Source: DATHSY01 sp046729855 (GTDB lineage Bacteria > Actinomycetota > UBA4738 > HRBIN12). From it: a DNA stretch of 15,985 bases. Position 1 is the stretch's first letter; every line of letters starts with the position of its first letter. The notes beneath the pieces were generated by a model that worked only from the letters and a program-made list of their open reading frames with translations, was not told the DNA's origin and searched no databases. The stretch covers positions 1 to 15,985 of the forward strand of contig JBKPHM010000126.1 of NCBI GenBank assembly GCA_046729855.1. Reading direction: 5' to 3'. This document shows positions 1 to 7,243 of the stretch, piece by piece. The translations under genes were made by a program, and so were the position numbers.

Positions 1-224
1 ATCCCACCAGCCGTCAGACCCCCTCGCCGGCCGGTGGAGGCGCGATCTAGTCCTAGAGCTCCTGGCTCAGCGGCTGCGAGTGCTCATCCACCGGCGGCTC
101 GGGAAACAGCATGCCCCACGCACGCCGTCGAGTCCCATTAGAGGCAGCAACGCACTAGTTCCTGAAGCGATCGGTCGGCCGCATCGTCGGCGCAGATGGC
201 CGGCGTCGTCCTGTCGGCGGGGCT
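1..224. other. No gene recognised at left edge
   Basis: This stretch lies beyond the 3' end of the phospholipase D-like gene. Short open frames exist on both strands, but their arginine/proline/serine-rich translations look like out-of-frame readings of GC-rich DNA. I see no RNA gene, terminator with a T-run or recognisable protein fragment. Confidence 0.5.
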
Positions 225-1880
225 TCAGAAGGCATGGCGTCGACGCAGCCGGCGACGACGACCATCGGGGTCGACACCGATCCGGTGGATCGGGCGCGCC
301 CACCAGGCGGCGAACCGCGGAAGGGGTTCCGGGTCGTGCGGGCGAACACGGCCGGGCGGCCTCGGCCCGGTTCGGCCACGCGCGTGCCACGCGTCGAGCG
401 CCTCGGCCGAGCGCCGCCACGTCTCGAAGGCGCGGAAGGGGTCGAGAAGGTCCTCGACCGGCACGTGCGTCCCGAGGTGCTCCCGCCACAGCTTCAGCCG
501 CAGCTCGCGCGGGAGCCGGCGGGCCCCGTCACCGGTTCCAGCCGGATCCCGCGGCTCTCGGTCATCGCGCTCCGGATCGAGCACGCCACAGGTGAGCTCG
601 GAGTCGTGCGTCCACGAGCGAACGTTCAGGTTGTCCGAGCCGATGGTCATCCAGACATCGTCGATGATGCAGACCTTCGCGTGCACGTAGATCGGCAGAC
701 CGGGCTCGTTCTCGACGTCGTAGAGACCAACGCGGTCCCCTCCCACGCGCCGAACGAGCTCGACCGCCTCGATCTGCCCGACGCGCTGGATCGGTCCGGA
801 GACGAGGCCGTCGCGATCAGGGAAGCGCGGCACGAGCGCGATCAGGCGCAGCTCGGGCGCGCGATGGAGTGCCGCTGCGAGCACGCCGGCGATCTCCGTC
901 GACCACAGGTACTGGTCTTCGACGTACACGAACGACCGCGCGCGTCGCAGCGCTTTAATGTACGCACGAGCGATGCTTCGCTCGCCCCGCGGCGCGAACG
1001 GGTACGGCGGCCGCTTCCACGCGTAGGTTCGCAGCACCTGCACGGCGACGTTGTTCGGCCTGGCCGGAGGCCGCGCCTCGGGTGGCAGCGGGTGCGGACG
1101 TGTCGGCTCGTTGATCATGCGCTTGAGCGCGTGGCGGAAGGGGTTGCGATGGTCAAGCGGCGTCGGGTCGTCCCATCGCTCCCGGAACGTTCGGGCGAGG
1201 TCGTTGACGGCGGGGCCGCTGATCTCGAGTTGAGCGTCGTGCCATGCGGGCGTCTGACCGTAACGTCGGTCGATCTCGATCGTCTGGGGATCGCCGAGAT
1301 GCGGGCGGCCGTCGTTGCGTCCGTGACCCAGGTCGATGCCGCCGATGAACGCGATCGAACGGTTCGGATCGGCGCGGTGCACGATGACCAGTTTCTGGTG
1401 GTGCGATCCGAACCGGACGACGCGTTCGTCGAGTAGCATCTCCCCGCCCGCTTCGTTCACGACGTGCGCGATCCGCGCGTTCTCCTGCTCGCTGAACTTC
1501 TCTTGGTCGGGATGCGAGCGCCACACGAGACCACGGACGTCGGCGCCACGATGGATCGCGTCGACGAGTAGTGATCCGATGGTCGCGCCTGATTCGTCCA
1601 ACCGTTCGTCGGAGTCTCCGCGCCAGTCGAGGATCCAGACGGAATCGCCCTCACCGGCCGTCCGGAGCTCCTCGGCCAGGCGCGGGAAGTACGACGAACC
1701 ATCGATCCGTGGGACCACAACGTTGCCCTCCGTGAAAGCGCGGCCGTTCGGCGTGGCCTCGTCGATCGACGTCGCCGGGTTGCCCCGCTCGAGTGGCGTC
1801 AGGAACCAGTCATCGAGGTCCCGCACGGAGGCAAGGTACCCGGTAACGCGGCTGGGTGACGCCGTGGATCGCGGCGTCAA
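225..1880 (-). CDS. Phospholipase D-like protein (two HKD motifs)
   Basis: Intact 551-residue member of the phospholipase D superfamily, which hydrolyses or transfers phosphodiester bonds through a phosphohistidine intermediate; the actual substrate (phospholipid, cardiolipin-like lipid or nucleic acid) is not readable from sequence. Two catalytic motifs are visible: H161-Q-K163 in SHHQKLVIVH, followed by the F-I-G-G-I-D-L glycine segment, and H400-A-K402 with D407 in HAKVCIID, followed by IGSDNLNVRSW. The first motif has His rather than Asp at the usual last position. The N-terminal W-F-L-T-P-x-E-R-G-N-P block and the WRGDSDERL segment are characteristic of an actinobacterial PLD subfamily. 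No signal peptide or membrane segment is obvious, so it is probably cytoplasmic. The TTG start at 1880 gives the longest frame; a GTG at 1826 just before the conserved block is an equally good start. It is divergent from the broken genes at 1891-3550. Confidence 0.9.
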   Translation of the reverse strand: MTPRSTASPSRVTGYLASVRDLDDWFLTPLERGNPATSIDEATPNGRAFTEGNVVVPRIDGSSYFPRLAEELRTAGEGDSVWILDWRGDSDERLDESGATIGSLLVDAIHRGADVRGLVWRSHPDQEKFSEQENARIAHVVNEAGGEMLLDERVVRFGSHHQKLVIVHRADPNRSIAFIGGIDLGHGRNDGRPHLGDPQTIEIDRRYGQTPAWHDAQLEISGPAVNDLARTFRERWDDPTPLDHRNPFRHALKRMINEPTRPHPLPPEARPPARPNNVAVQVLRTYAWKRPPYPFAPRGERSIARAYIKALRRARSFVYVEDQYLWSTEIAGVLAAALHRAPELRLIALVPRFPDRDGLVSGPIQRVGQIEAVELVRRVGGDRVGLYDVENEPGLPIYVHAKVCIIDDVWMTIGSDNLNVRSWTHDSELTCGVLDPERDDREPRDPAGTGDGARRLPRELRLKLWREHLGTHVPVEDLLDPFRAFETWRRSAEALDAWHARGRTGPRPPGRVRPHDPEPLPRFAAWWARPIHRIGVDPDGRRRRLRRRHAF

Positions 1881-1890
1881 ACTCGGGACC

Positions 1891-2019
1891 GTGGTTGCGA
1901 TCCCGGCGTCCGTTCGTCAGCTTCTCGCCACGGGAACGCTCGTCCATGTGGCCAAGCTCGATCCGGACGGCACGCCTCACGTCACGCTTGCCTGGGCAGG
2001 GTTCGACGGCGACGAGCTC
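1891..2019 (+). pseudogene. PPOX/F420-type flavin-fold enzyme, N-terminal fragment
   Basis: From a GTG at 1891 one frame reads VVAIPASVRQLLATG, then a strand ending in KLDPDGTPHVTLAW and GFDGDEL. This is the signature N-terminus of the pyridoxamine-5'-phosphate-oxidase-like, F420-dependent split-barrel family (I-P-x-S-V-R-x-L-L then L-N-P-D-G-S-P-Q-V). Only about 43 residues of a normally 130-150 residue protein remain; the rest of the barrel and the cofactor site are missing. At about 2020 the homology stops and a different gene begins in another frame, so this looks like a recombination or deletion junction. The fragment cannot be a functional oxidoreductase on its own. Confidence 0.65.
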
Positions 2020-2026
2020 CGGCGGC

Positions 2027-3550
2027 TTCGACCGCTTCAAAGCCCGGGTAGCCAAGCGACGTCAGTGGCAACGCATCGCCGCCGGGTCGGCTGCCCTCGT
2101 CGCCACGGCCGCGGCGTTCTCGATCCTCACCCGTGCCTTCTCCGCGGTCGCTCCGAGCGGGCCGGGAAGCGCGATACCGGGCCGGTCCCTGGCCGTGGTC
2201 GTGTTCAAGCACCCGTTCGCTGAGGCCGGGCCCAGGACCTCGCCTGTCCACCGAATCTTCACGGTCGGCACGGACGGCTCAGGCGCAGAGCCGATGACGC
2301 CGGGCGATGCCGACTACTTCCACCCCGCGTGGGCGTCCGACGGGACGCGCCTCGCGGTCGTCCGGTTCGAGCGCGATGGCGAGCAGCTCGACGAAGCGAT
2401 CTACGTCATCGACCGGAAGACCGGTGAGCAGCAACGATTCCCACGACGGGCGACCCACGACCGGTCAGCGTCCTAGACATCGAGTGGTCAGGATCGAAGA
2501 TCGGATTCGTGTACGCACGGCATGGCGAAGGCGGCGAATGGGACCCTCCGAGAGCTCAGATCCTCGTCATGCCGGCACCGGAGGAGATCCGGTCCCACTC
2601 AACCCGGACGACGTCCATTTCGGGTCGAGCCTCTACGTGATCGCGAGCGACGGCTCGAACAGATGGCAACTCACGTCCGGCGGCTGATACGGATCCAGCG
2701 TGGTCGCCGGCCGGAGACGAAATCGCCTTCGTCCGCAGCCCGACGGCAATCGACGCTCAGACATCTATGCCGTTTCCTCCAATGGCGTCGCTGTGTGGAG
2801 ACTGACGGATACGCCGGAACGGGAGGCCTCGCCCACGGGGTCGCCAGACGCGAGCAAGATCGCCTTCGCTTGCGGTAGCAGGTCATTACGTCCTGCCGTC
2901 TTGTCATCGCCGCTAGCGACGGGACCGGCGAGACCGAGATCGCACGACACGATGACCTCGGCGGCTGCCCGCAGGTCCCCGCGTGGACCCCGGGATCGAA
3001 CGTAACGGCATCCCCCCGTCCCGACTCGATCGTCTGGGACGAGAGCTACCAGTTGGCGGACTTCCAGGTCGAGTATCCACACACGTACACGGAGCCCTAG
3101 GGGCAGACGGTCATCGACAGATCCGAGGCCAACGTGTCGTTCACCTCTCGGTGGACAGGGTCGGTCTACCCCGGCGAGGCGAAGTGCGTCGTCATGCTCC
3201 TCGATCCGGCCGCCAACGAGGTCGGGCGCCTCGAGTTCGGTTTGGCGTCTTCCCGACCGATTGGGGAGCATGATCTCGCGGTTCCGTTCGAGGGAGACGG
3301 TCGGCCCGTTCTGGCGAGTGGCTCCTGCGGCAAGGGAACGCGCTCGACCGGCCGATACGTCATCTCGAACCTCCGGATCGAACCGGGGACGAACGCACCG
3401 CGTCTGATCGGGGACGTCCGATGGGCGACGGCGCGCCCGCCGCTGCAGGCGCAATGCGTGGCACGCTTCGAGCTGCCCGACGGGTCGACGACGTCGTACC
3501 CGTTCACCCTAGCGGTTGGCGACGGCGAGCAGCTCCTTGCTGCGTCGTGA
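2027..3550 (+). pseudogene. TolB/PD40-type beta-propeller protein, multiply frameshifted
   Basis: Reassembled from several frames. Frame 2 from 2027 gives a basic stretch (FDRFKARVAKRRQWQR), one membrane segment (about 2075-2145) and a first propeller blade with YFHPAWASDGTRLAVV. Frame 1 (about 2464-2590) continues with DIEWSGSKIGFVYAR, frame 3 (about 2590-2687) with SSLYVIASDGSNRWQLT, frame 1 (2686-2745) with DPAWSPAGDEIAFV, frame 3 (about 2755-2875) with SDIYAVSSNGVAVWRLT, and frame 2 from about 2900 to 3550 carries the C-terminal domain, interrupted by an in-frame TAG at 3098. W-S-P-D-G-x-x-I-A-F repeats are the PD40/TolB signature. The intact ancestor would be a roughly 500-residue membrane-anchored propeller protein; the C-terminal domain (3101-3550) is not recognised. 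At least four frameshifts plus one stop make this a pseudogene. The original start is lost at the junction with the PPOX fragment. Confidence 0.75.
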
Positions 3551-3599
3551 CCGTGGACGTGCCTCCGCCGGGTTCCCGTGAGGGCGTGAGCATCGGCCG

Positions 3600-4331
3600 T
3601 CAGAGCACCTCGGCGACGTCGCGCGCGAGCAGAACCGCGCCGACCGCCGCGACGAGGGCGATCGACGTCCTGCCCGCCCACGACACGGGTGCGGACAACC
3701 ACAGCGCCACCAGTCGTTCACGCCCGATCGCCAGGGCGAGCCCGACGGTGGCGACGATCGCGGCGGCCGGAGGAACGATCAGCAGCACCGGCGCGGCAAC
3801 CGCGAGCCCGGCGATCCACGCCGGCGAGCGTCCGAATGATGCGTCGTAGGAGATCAGCCGTTCGGTGAGGAGCGGGATCGCGACCCCGTACGCCGCCGGG
3901 ATCGCGACGAACATCAGCACCGCGAGCCACAACGGCTCGAGCGCGGTGAAGTCGAGGCCCTCGGGCCGGATGACGACCGCGCCACCCACCGTCCCGGCCA
4001 GTGTGCCGAAGACCCACGGCCGCGCCGTTCGAGGGAACCACCCGCGGACCCCGACGTAGGCGAACCCGCTCCAGACGCCCACGATCGTCGCGAGCAGGAT
4101 CAGGAACAGCGTCTCGCTCGTGAACGCGCCGATCGTGAAGCCGTCGTCGGTCTCGAGGCCGGTGAGCGACGCGTCCGACGTCACGCGCAGGACGAACATC
4201 GCGAGCCGCCCTCCGACACCGCCGACGAGCAGGCCGACCACGAACCCGGCCGTGATGCCGGACGAAACGAGACGGGCGGCCGAAACGGCGTCCCGTCCGA
4301 AGGAGCGCCGGTCGACGGCCTGCATCGGCAC
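3600..4331 (-). CDS. Uncharacterised polytopic membrane protein
   Basis: Intact 243-residue integral membrane protein. Hydrophobic segments are visible at about residues 22-50 (with a glycine-rich G-L-L-V-G-G-V-G-G-R-L), 73-92, 106-120, 134-155, 170-195 and 218-240, so five to six helices. A conserved-looking loop ETDDGFTIGAFTSE lies between the first two helices. I do not recognise a functional family; similar proteins of unknown function are common in actinobacterial genomes. The GTG at 4331 gives the longest frame, with an in-frame ATG at 4325 as alternative. It converges on the broken propeller gene (ends 3550), leaving only 49 bases with no obvious terminator. A palindrome sits just upstream of its start (4342-4370). 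Confidence 0.8.
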   Translation of the reverse strand: MPMQAVDRRSFGRDAVSAARLVSSGITAGFVVGLLVGGVGGRLAMFVLRVTSDASLTGLETDDGFTIGAFTSETLFLILLATIVGVWSGFAYVGVRGWFPRTARPWVFGTLAGTVGGAVVIRPEGLDFTALEPLWLAVLMFVAIPAAYGVAIPLLTERLISYDASFGRSPAWIAGLAVAAPVLLIVPPAAAIVATVGLALAIGRERLVALWLSAPVSWAGRTSIALVAAVGAVLLARDVAEVL

Positions 4332-4341
4332 ATCATCGGGT

Positions 4342-4370
4342 TCGAAGCGTCCCGGCGCAATGCGCTTCGA
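4342..4370. repeat. 8-bp inverted repeat upstream of the 4331 start
   Basis: TCGAAGCG at 4342-4349 is matched by CGCTTCGA at 4363-4370, a perfect 8-bp inverted repeat with a 13-base spacer, extendable by G-U pairs on both sides. On the minus strand it lies 11 bases before the start of the membrane protein gene, in its leader. It could be an operator or a leader hairpin. There is no direct evidence for either. Confidence 0.35.
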
Positions 4371-4654
4371 GCGGCCAGCGGTTCATCGTCCGCTTCTGAC
4401 TCCCTCCTCCAAGTCTCGATCCTCTGCCGGCTTGGGGAAATCCCTTGCTTGGGGCCCGCAACCCCTCAATAGCCCCAACCGCCGCTCAGCCAGGATGCGG
4501 CCCGCGAAGGGCTCGTCCTTCGATGACGCAGTCTCCGCCCGCCGCAGGGAATCGGTCGCGTCATCCCGGCGGCATCCGTAGTTCACGGGATTCCCAGAGC
4601 GTCCCGGAAAGGAGGTCTTCGTGGATACGACACGCTCGATGGAGGTCGACCTCA
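4371..4654. other. Intergenic region with upstream regulatory space
   Basis: Between the divergent membrane protein genes. Contains two close copies of CTTGGGG (about 4431-4437 and 4449-4455). An AGGAGG at 4610-4615 is followed by a GTG at 4621, but that frame soon loses coding character. A second GGAGGT at 4641-4646 sits eight bases before GTG 4655, which opens the frame of the hydrophobic protein and is the better start. No recognisable protein fragment or RNA gene. Confidence 0.4.
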
Positions 4655-5207
4655 GTGTCCTGGCGCTACGCGAGTATCGGAGCGCTGCTCGGTGCGGTGG
4701 CCGCGATCGTGATGGCGATGTTCGCGTTGATCGCAGCGGCCACGTACCAGAGCACCGGCTTCTTCACTCCCCTGTACCACATCGCCTCCTCGGTGCTCGA
4801 CCCCTCAACGATGATGCGCTCGATGCAGGCGGCCGGCGACGGTGACACGTTCGTCTTCTCTGCCGGACCCGCGGTCGTCGGGCTCGCGCTCCACCTGCTC
4901 ACCGGGGCTTCTGGGGCGCGATTTTCGGCCTGCTCGTCTCGACCGGCCGGCTGGGTGGCCTCATCGGCTTGCTCGCCGGCATCGTCTACGGGCTCGCCGT
5001 GATGGTCGTGATGGCCTTCATCGGGCTCCCGATCGTGGCGGCTGTGTTCGGCGGAGGAGATGCGATCTCCGACATGCCGCGGCTCGCCGGGTGGGGAACC
5101 TTCACGATCGAGCACGCGATCTACGGGGCCGTCCTGGGCTCTGGCCGCTGCTCAGGAGCTCGAGCAGGGTGGCCATGCGCCAAGCCACACGGCCGTCCGC
5201 GGCATGA
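4655..5207 (+). pseudogene. Polytopic membrane protein, frameshifted
   Basis: GTG 4655 is preceded by GGAGGT with an 8-base spacer. Frame 2 encodes SWRYASIGALLGAVAAIVMA and onward: a first membrane helix, a loop (TGFFTPLYHIASSVLDPSTMM), and a second helix ending in ALHLLTG at about 4905. Translation then only makes sense after a +1/-2 shift: frame 1 gives AIFGLLVSTGRLGGLIGLLA, a third and fourth helix (to AAVFGG at about 5058), and GTFTIEHAIYGAVLG at about 5136. A second shift into frame 3 would give GLWPLLRSSS and a TGA at 5205-5207. The junction at 4905-4915 can be repaired by one inserted base. So this is an approximately 180-residue, four- to five-helix protein of unknown family carrying one or two single-base lesions; either a young pseudogene or an assembly error. 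Confidence 0.6.
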
Positions 5208-5248
5208 GCGAGTTCCAACAACGGTTGTTCGACGTGGAGGAGGCGGCG

Positions 5249-5389
5249 ATGGAAGAGCAGGAGCAGACCCCGGGCGGTGGAGCTGTCTGCGGGAAGTGCG
5301 GTGCGTCGTTCGAGACGCAGGAGGAGCTCGATCGTCACATCCAAGGCGAACATGGCGAGGGCGAGACCGAGCAGCCGACGGCCGGATAG
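5249..5389 (+). CDS. Small C2H2 zinc-finger protein
   Basis: 46-residue acidic protein with one classical C2H2 finger: C-G-K-C, a 12-residue spacer containing F and L at finger positions (GASFETQEELDR), then H-x4-H (HIQGEH), i.e. C-x2-C-x12-H-x4-H. The fold is expected to bind one zinc ion; single fingers like this mediate nucleic-acid or protein contacts. The ATG at 5249 is chosen because GGAGGAGG at 5236-5243 lies five bases upstream; an in-frame ATG at 5204 would add 15 residues but has no ribosome site. The flanks of the finger are rich in Glu and Gln, so nonspecific DNA binding seems unlikely. It lies 80 bases upstream of an ECF sigma factor on the same strand. Function unknown. Confidence 0.7.
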   Translation: MEEQEQTPGGGAVCGKCGASFETQEELDRHIQGEHGEGETEQPTAG

Positions 5390-5468
5390 CAAGGATCGCC
5401 GGATGGCGAGGACCGCGGTCGGGGCAGCGGACCATCACACGACACGCGGCGCCCCGACACCTCGGTGA

Positions 5469-6002
5469 TTGGCCGTGCGTACGGACCAGGAGGAGTTCCT
5501 CCGTGCCACGATGGGTGCGATCGATCTCGTCTACAACCTCGCCCGTCGGTTCGCAGAACGACCGGAGGACGCCGAGGACCTCGTGCAGGAGACGTACCTC
5601 GCGGCGTACCGGGCGTGGAGAGACGGTCGCCGGCCGCGCCGTGTCGAGCCGTGGATCGCGACAATCTGCCTGAACGCGGGCCGCTCCCGCCGTCGAAGCC
5701 AGACACGCCGTCCGATCGAGGTCTTGATCGAGGACCGCGACTTCCGGGCGCCGGCGACCGCGGAGCCGGAGCGAGCGGCCGAGGCGTCAATCGATCGAGA
5801 GGCGCTGCACGAAGCGATGGCGCGGCTGCCGGCGGAGCAGCGGGTGGCGATCACGCTGGTGGACCTGGCGGGGCTTAACACCGCCGAGGCGGCCCGGGCG
5901 ATGGGGACGCCCCGAGGGACGGTGCTCTCGCGGGTCCATCGGGGTCGCCGAGGACTGGCCGCGCTGCTGTGGGACGCCGTACGCGTCGAGGAGGAGCGAT
6001 GA
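5469..6002 (+). CDS. ECF RNA polymerase sigma factor
   Basis: 177-residue sigma-70 family protein of the ECF class, which directs RNA polymerase to a small regulon. Region 2 is visible at about residues 20-52, with the hallmark AEDLVQETYLAAYRAW, then the W-I-A-T-I-C-L-N-x-x-R helix. Region 4 is at about 117-165: RLPAEQRVAITLVDLAGL, followed by a helix-turn-helix (TAEAARAMGTPRGTVLSRVH) and RGRRGL. Between them is a charged linker. TTG 5469 gives the longest frame and GTG 5475 is a plausible alternative; neither has a strong ribosome site. Its TGA (6000-6002) overlaps an ATG in another frame and the anti-sigma gene starts 13 bases later, the usual sigma/anti-sigma pairing. Confidence 0.93.
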   Translation: MAVRTDQEEFLRATMGAIDLVYNLARRFAERPEDAEDLVQETYLAAYRAWRDGRRPRRVEPWIATICLNAGRSRRRSQTRRPIEVLIEDRDFRAPATAEPERAAEASIDREALHEAMARLPAEQRVAITLVDLAGLNTAEAARAMGTPRGTVLSRVHRGRRGLAALLWDAVRVEEER

Positions 6003-6015
6003 GCACTGGCTGCCG

Positions 6016-6261
6016 ATGCGGCGTCACGATCCCGAGCGCAACTCGGCCCGGTACGTCTCGGGTGAGCTCTCCGCCCGGGCCCGTCGATGGTTCGAGCGCC
6101 ATCTCCTGGACTGTGACGACTGCTGGCGCGAGGTCCTGCTGGGTCGGTTCGGCCGGCGCGCCGCGGAGGACGCACGCAAGCCGGTCCCGGTGGGCCTTCG
6201 CGACCGGGTGCGCGCGGCCGTGCTTCTCGCCTCAACCGACGGTGCACCCCCGGGCGGGTGA
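6016..6261 (+). CDS. Short zinc-finger anti-sigma factor
   Basis: 81-residue protein with the zinc-binding anti-sigma (ZAS) motif H29-x3-C33-x2-C36 in ERHLLDCDDCWREVLLG. In this family the N-terminal ZAS domain clamps the cognate ECF sigma factor and releases it on thiol oxidation or membrane signalling. There is no hydrophobic segment after the ZAS domain, so it should be cytoplasmic, like RsrA-type soluble anti-sigmas. It is only slightly longer than the ZAS core. ATG 6016 is the first in-frame ATG after the sigma stop; the open frame extends a few codons upstream without a start, and a strong ribosome site is lacking, so translational coupling with the sigma gene is likely. Partner assignment to the 5469-6002 sigma factor rests on adjacency. 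Confidence 0.8.
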   Translation: MRRHDPERNSARYVSGELSARARRWFERHLLDCDDCWREVLLGRFGRRAAEDARKPVPVGLRDRVRAAVLLASTDGAPPGG

Positions 6262-6319
6262 TCTGGGTAACGGATTTCCAAGGGCTCGACGCCTGCCGAT
6301 CAACCGAAGGAAGGTGCGC

Positions 6320-6691
6320 ATGCCGCACGAGGTCCACGACCGACGGGTCGTGCGGGAGATGATGGAGAAGGGTGCCCAGGTTGTCGAGGTGCTGCCCAGG
6401 GAGGAATACGAGGAGGACCATCTGCCCGGGGCCATCAACCTGCCGCTTCGAAGGATCGAGACGGAGGCGAGGCAGCGCCTCGAGGCGTCGTTGGGCAAGC
6501 GTGTCGCTCCTAATGGCGCGTCAGCGGATCGACGACCAGGCGGCCGTCGTCGGAGCCGAGCGGGCTGCCCGGGCCGTCTCCCTGCTCGATGCGACGATCG
6601 CCACCGGGGACCTGACCGACCGACTCTGGCCGTCTCCACATGGGCAGCCTTCGCCGTTCAGGCGCTCCTCGAAAGCCGGTCGTACGGCTGA
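6320..6691 (+). pseudogene. Rhodanese-like domain, truncated before the active site
   Basis: ATG 6320 follows GAAGGAAGG with a short spacer. Residues 1-60 read as the first half of a rhodanese homology domain: V-V-E-V-L-P at about 21-26 and E-E-Y-E-E-D-H-L-P-G-A-I-N-L-P-L at 28-43. After about residue 62 the frame becomes Arg/Gly/Ala-rich and unlike the family; the sulfur-carrying Cys loop (C-x4-5-R/S) and the final helices are absent. In the neighbouring frame from 6514 a helix-like stretch (DDQAAVVGAERAARAVSLLD) suggests a frameshift or fusion to something else at about 6505. The intact ancestor would have been a sulfurtransferase-like protein. Position directly after the sigma/anti-sigma pair suggests it once belonged to that operon. 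Confidence 0.6.
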
Positions 6692-7243
6692 CTAACGCAC
6701 ATGAAGGTCCAGCTCCGATTGATGAGACCGCCGCCAGAGCGCAGTCCCGTCATCGTGAGGGAACCGCGGTTGACCCGAGAGATGATGGCCGGCTCATGGA
6801 ACGCTGACAGCTACGCTCTCGACCAGCACTCGGTGGCGGTTCGCGCACCGGTCAGCTAGGACTACCAGGGGAAACGCGCGATCGTGAGTCCTGTCCACCC
6901 ATGTCAAGGTGCAGCGGAAGGACGTGGTGTATTTCTGGGGCGTGTGCTCGAGCGGGCCGGCGAGGGCACGCCCGCCCTGAAGGCGATCGAACCTCTGGGC
7001 GTACGCCACGACCAGATCGCGCCAACCGGCACGAATGACCTTGAGGGCCGGTGACCCGGCCAGCGACGAATCCGGCAGCTTTGCTGGGCTTTCAGGGTCG
7101 CGAGGCGGCCGAGTCCTGGCGATGATGGATCAGGCGCTGACGAGCTCTCGGGTCGGTCGGCCGCGTGAGCTTCGACACCTTGACGACCGTGGATCGGCGG
7201 GCAACGCGGTTGCACCGGTCCCGACGACCGGGATTGCCGTCCG
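6692..7243. other. Decayed region, faint BON-like remnant
   Basis: No convincing intact gene. A 52-residue open frame at 6701-6859 (+, ATG) has no recognisable family. At 6897-6941 (+) one frame reads THVKVQRKDVVYFWGV, which resembles the strand pattern of BON domains (V-x-V-x-x-G-V-V-Y-L-W-G) as found at the C-terminus of CBS-domain proteins, but it breaks down immediately after. A perfect 6-bp hairpin CCGGTC/GACCGG at 7215-7231 lies just downstream of the methyltransferase gene end (minus strand); it has no T-run, so a terminator role is uncertain. Confidence 0.35.

Noticed and set aside
234..1436. 400-codon plus-strand open frame inside the phospholipase D gene
   Set aside because: Antisense to two clear HKD motifs; composition is that of a shadow frame.
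2685..2687. TGA in the propeller pseudogene as another selenocysteine codon
   Set aside because: The next propeller blade resumes in a different frame, not after the TGA, and no Cys is expected there; it is a frameshift.
3098..3100. TAG as pyrrolysine or suppressed stop
   Set aside because: The same gene has several frameshifts, so an ordinary nonsense mutation is simpler.
7215..7231. Terminator for the methyltransferase operon
   Set aside because: The hairpin has only six pairs and no T-run on the minus strand; kept as a remark only.
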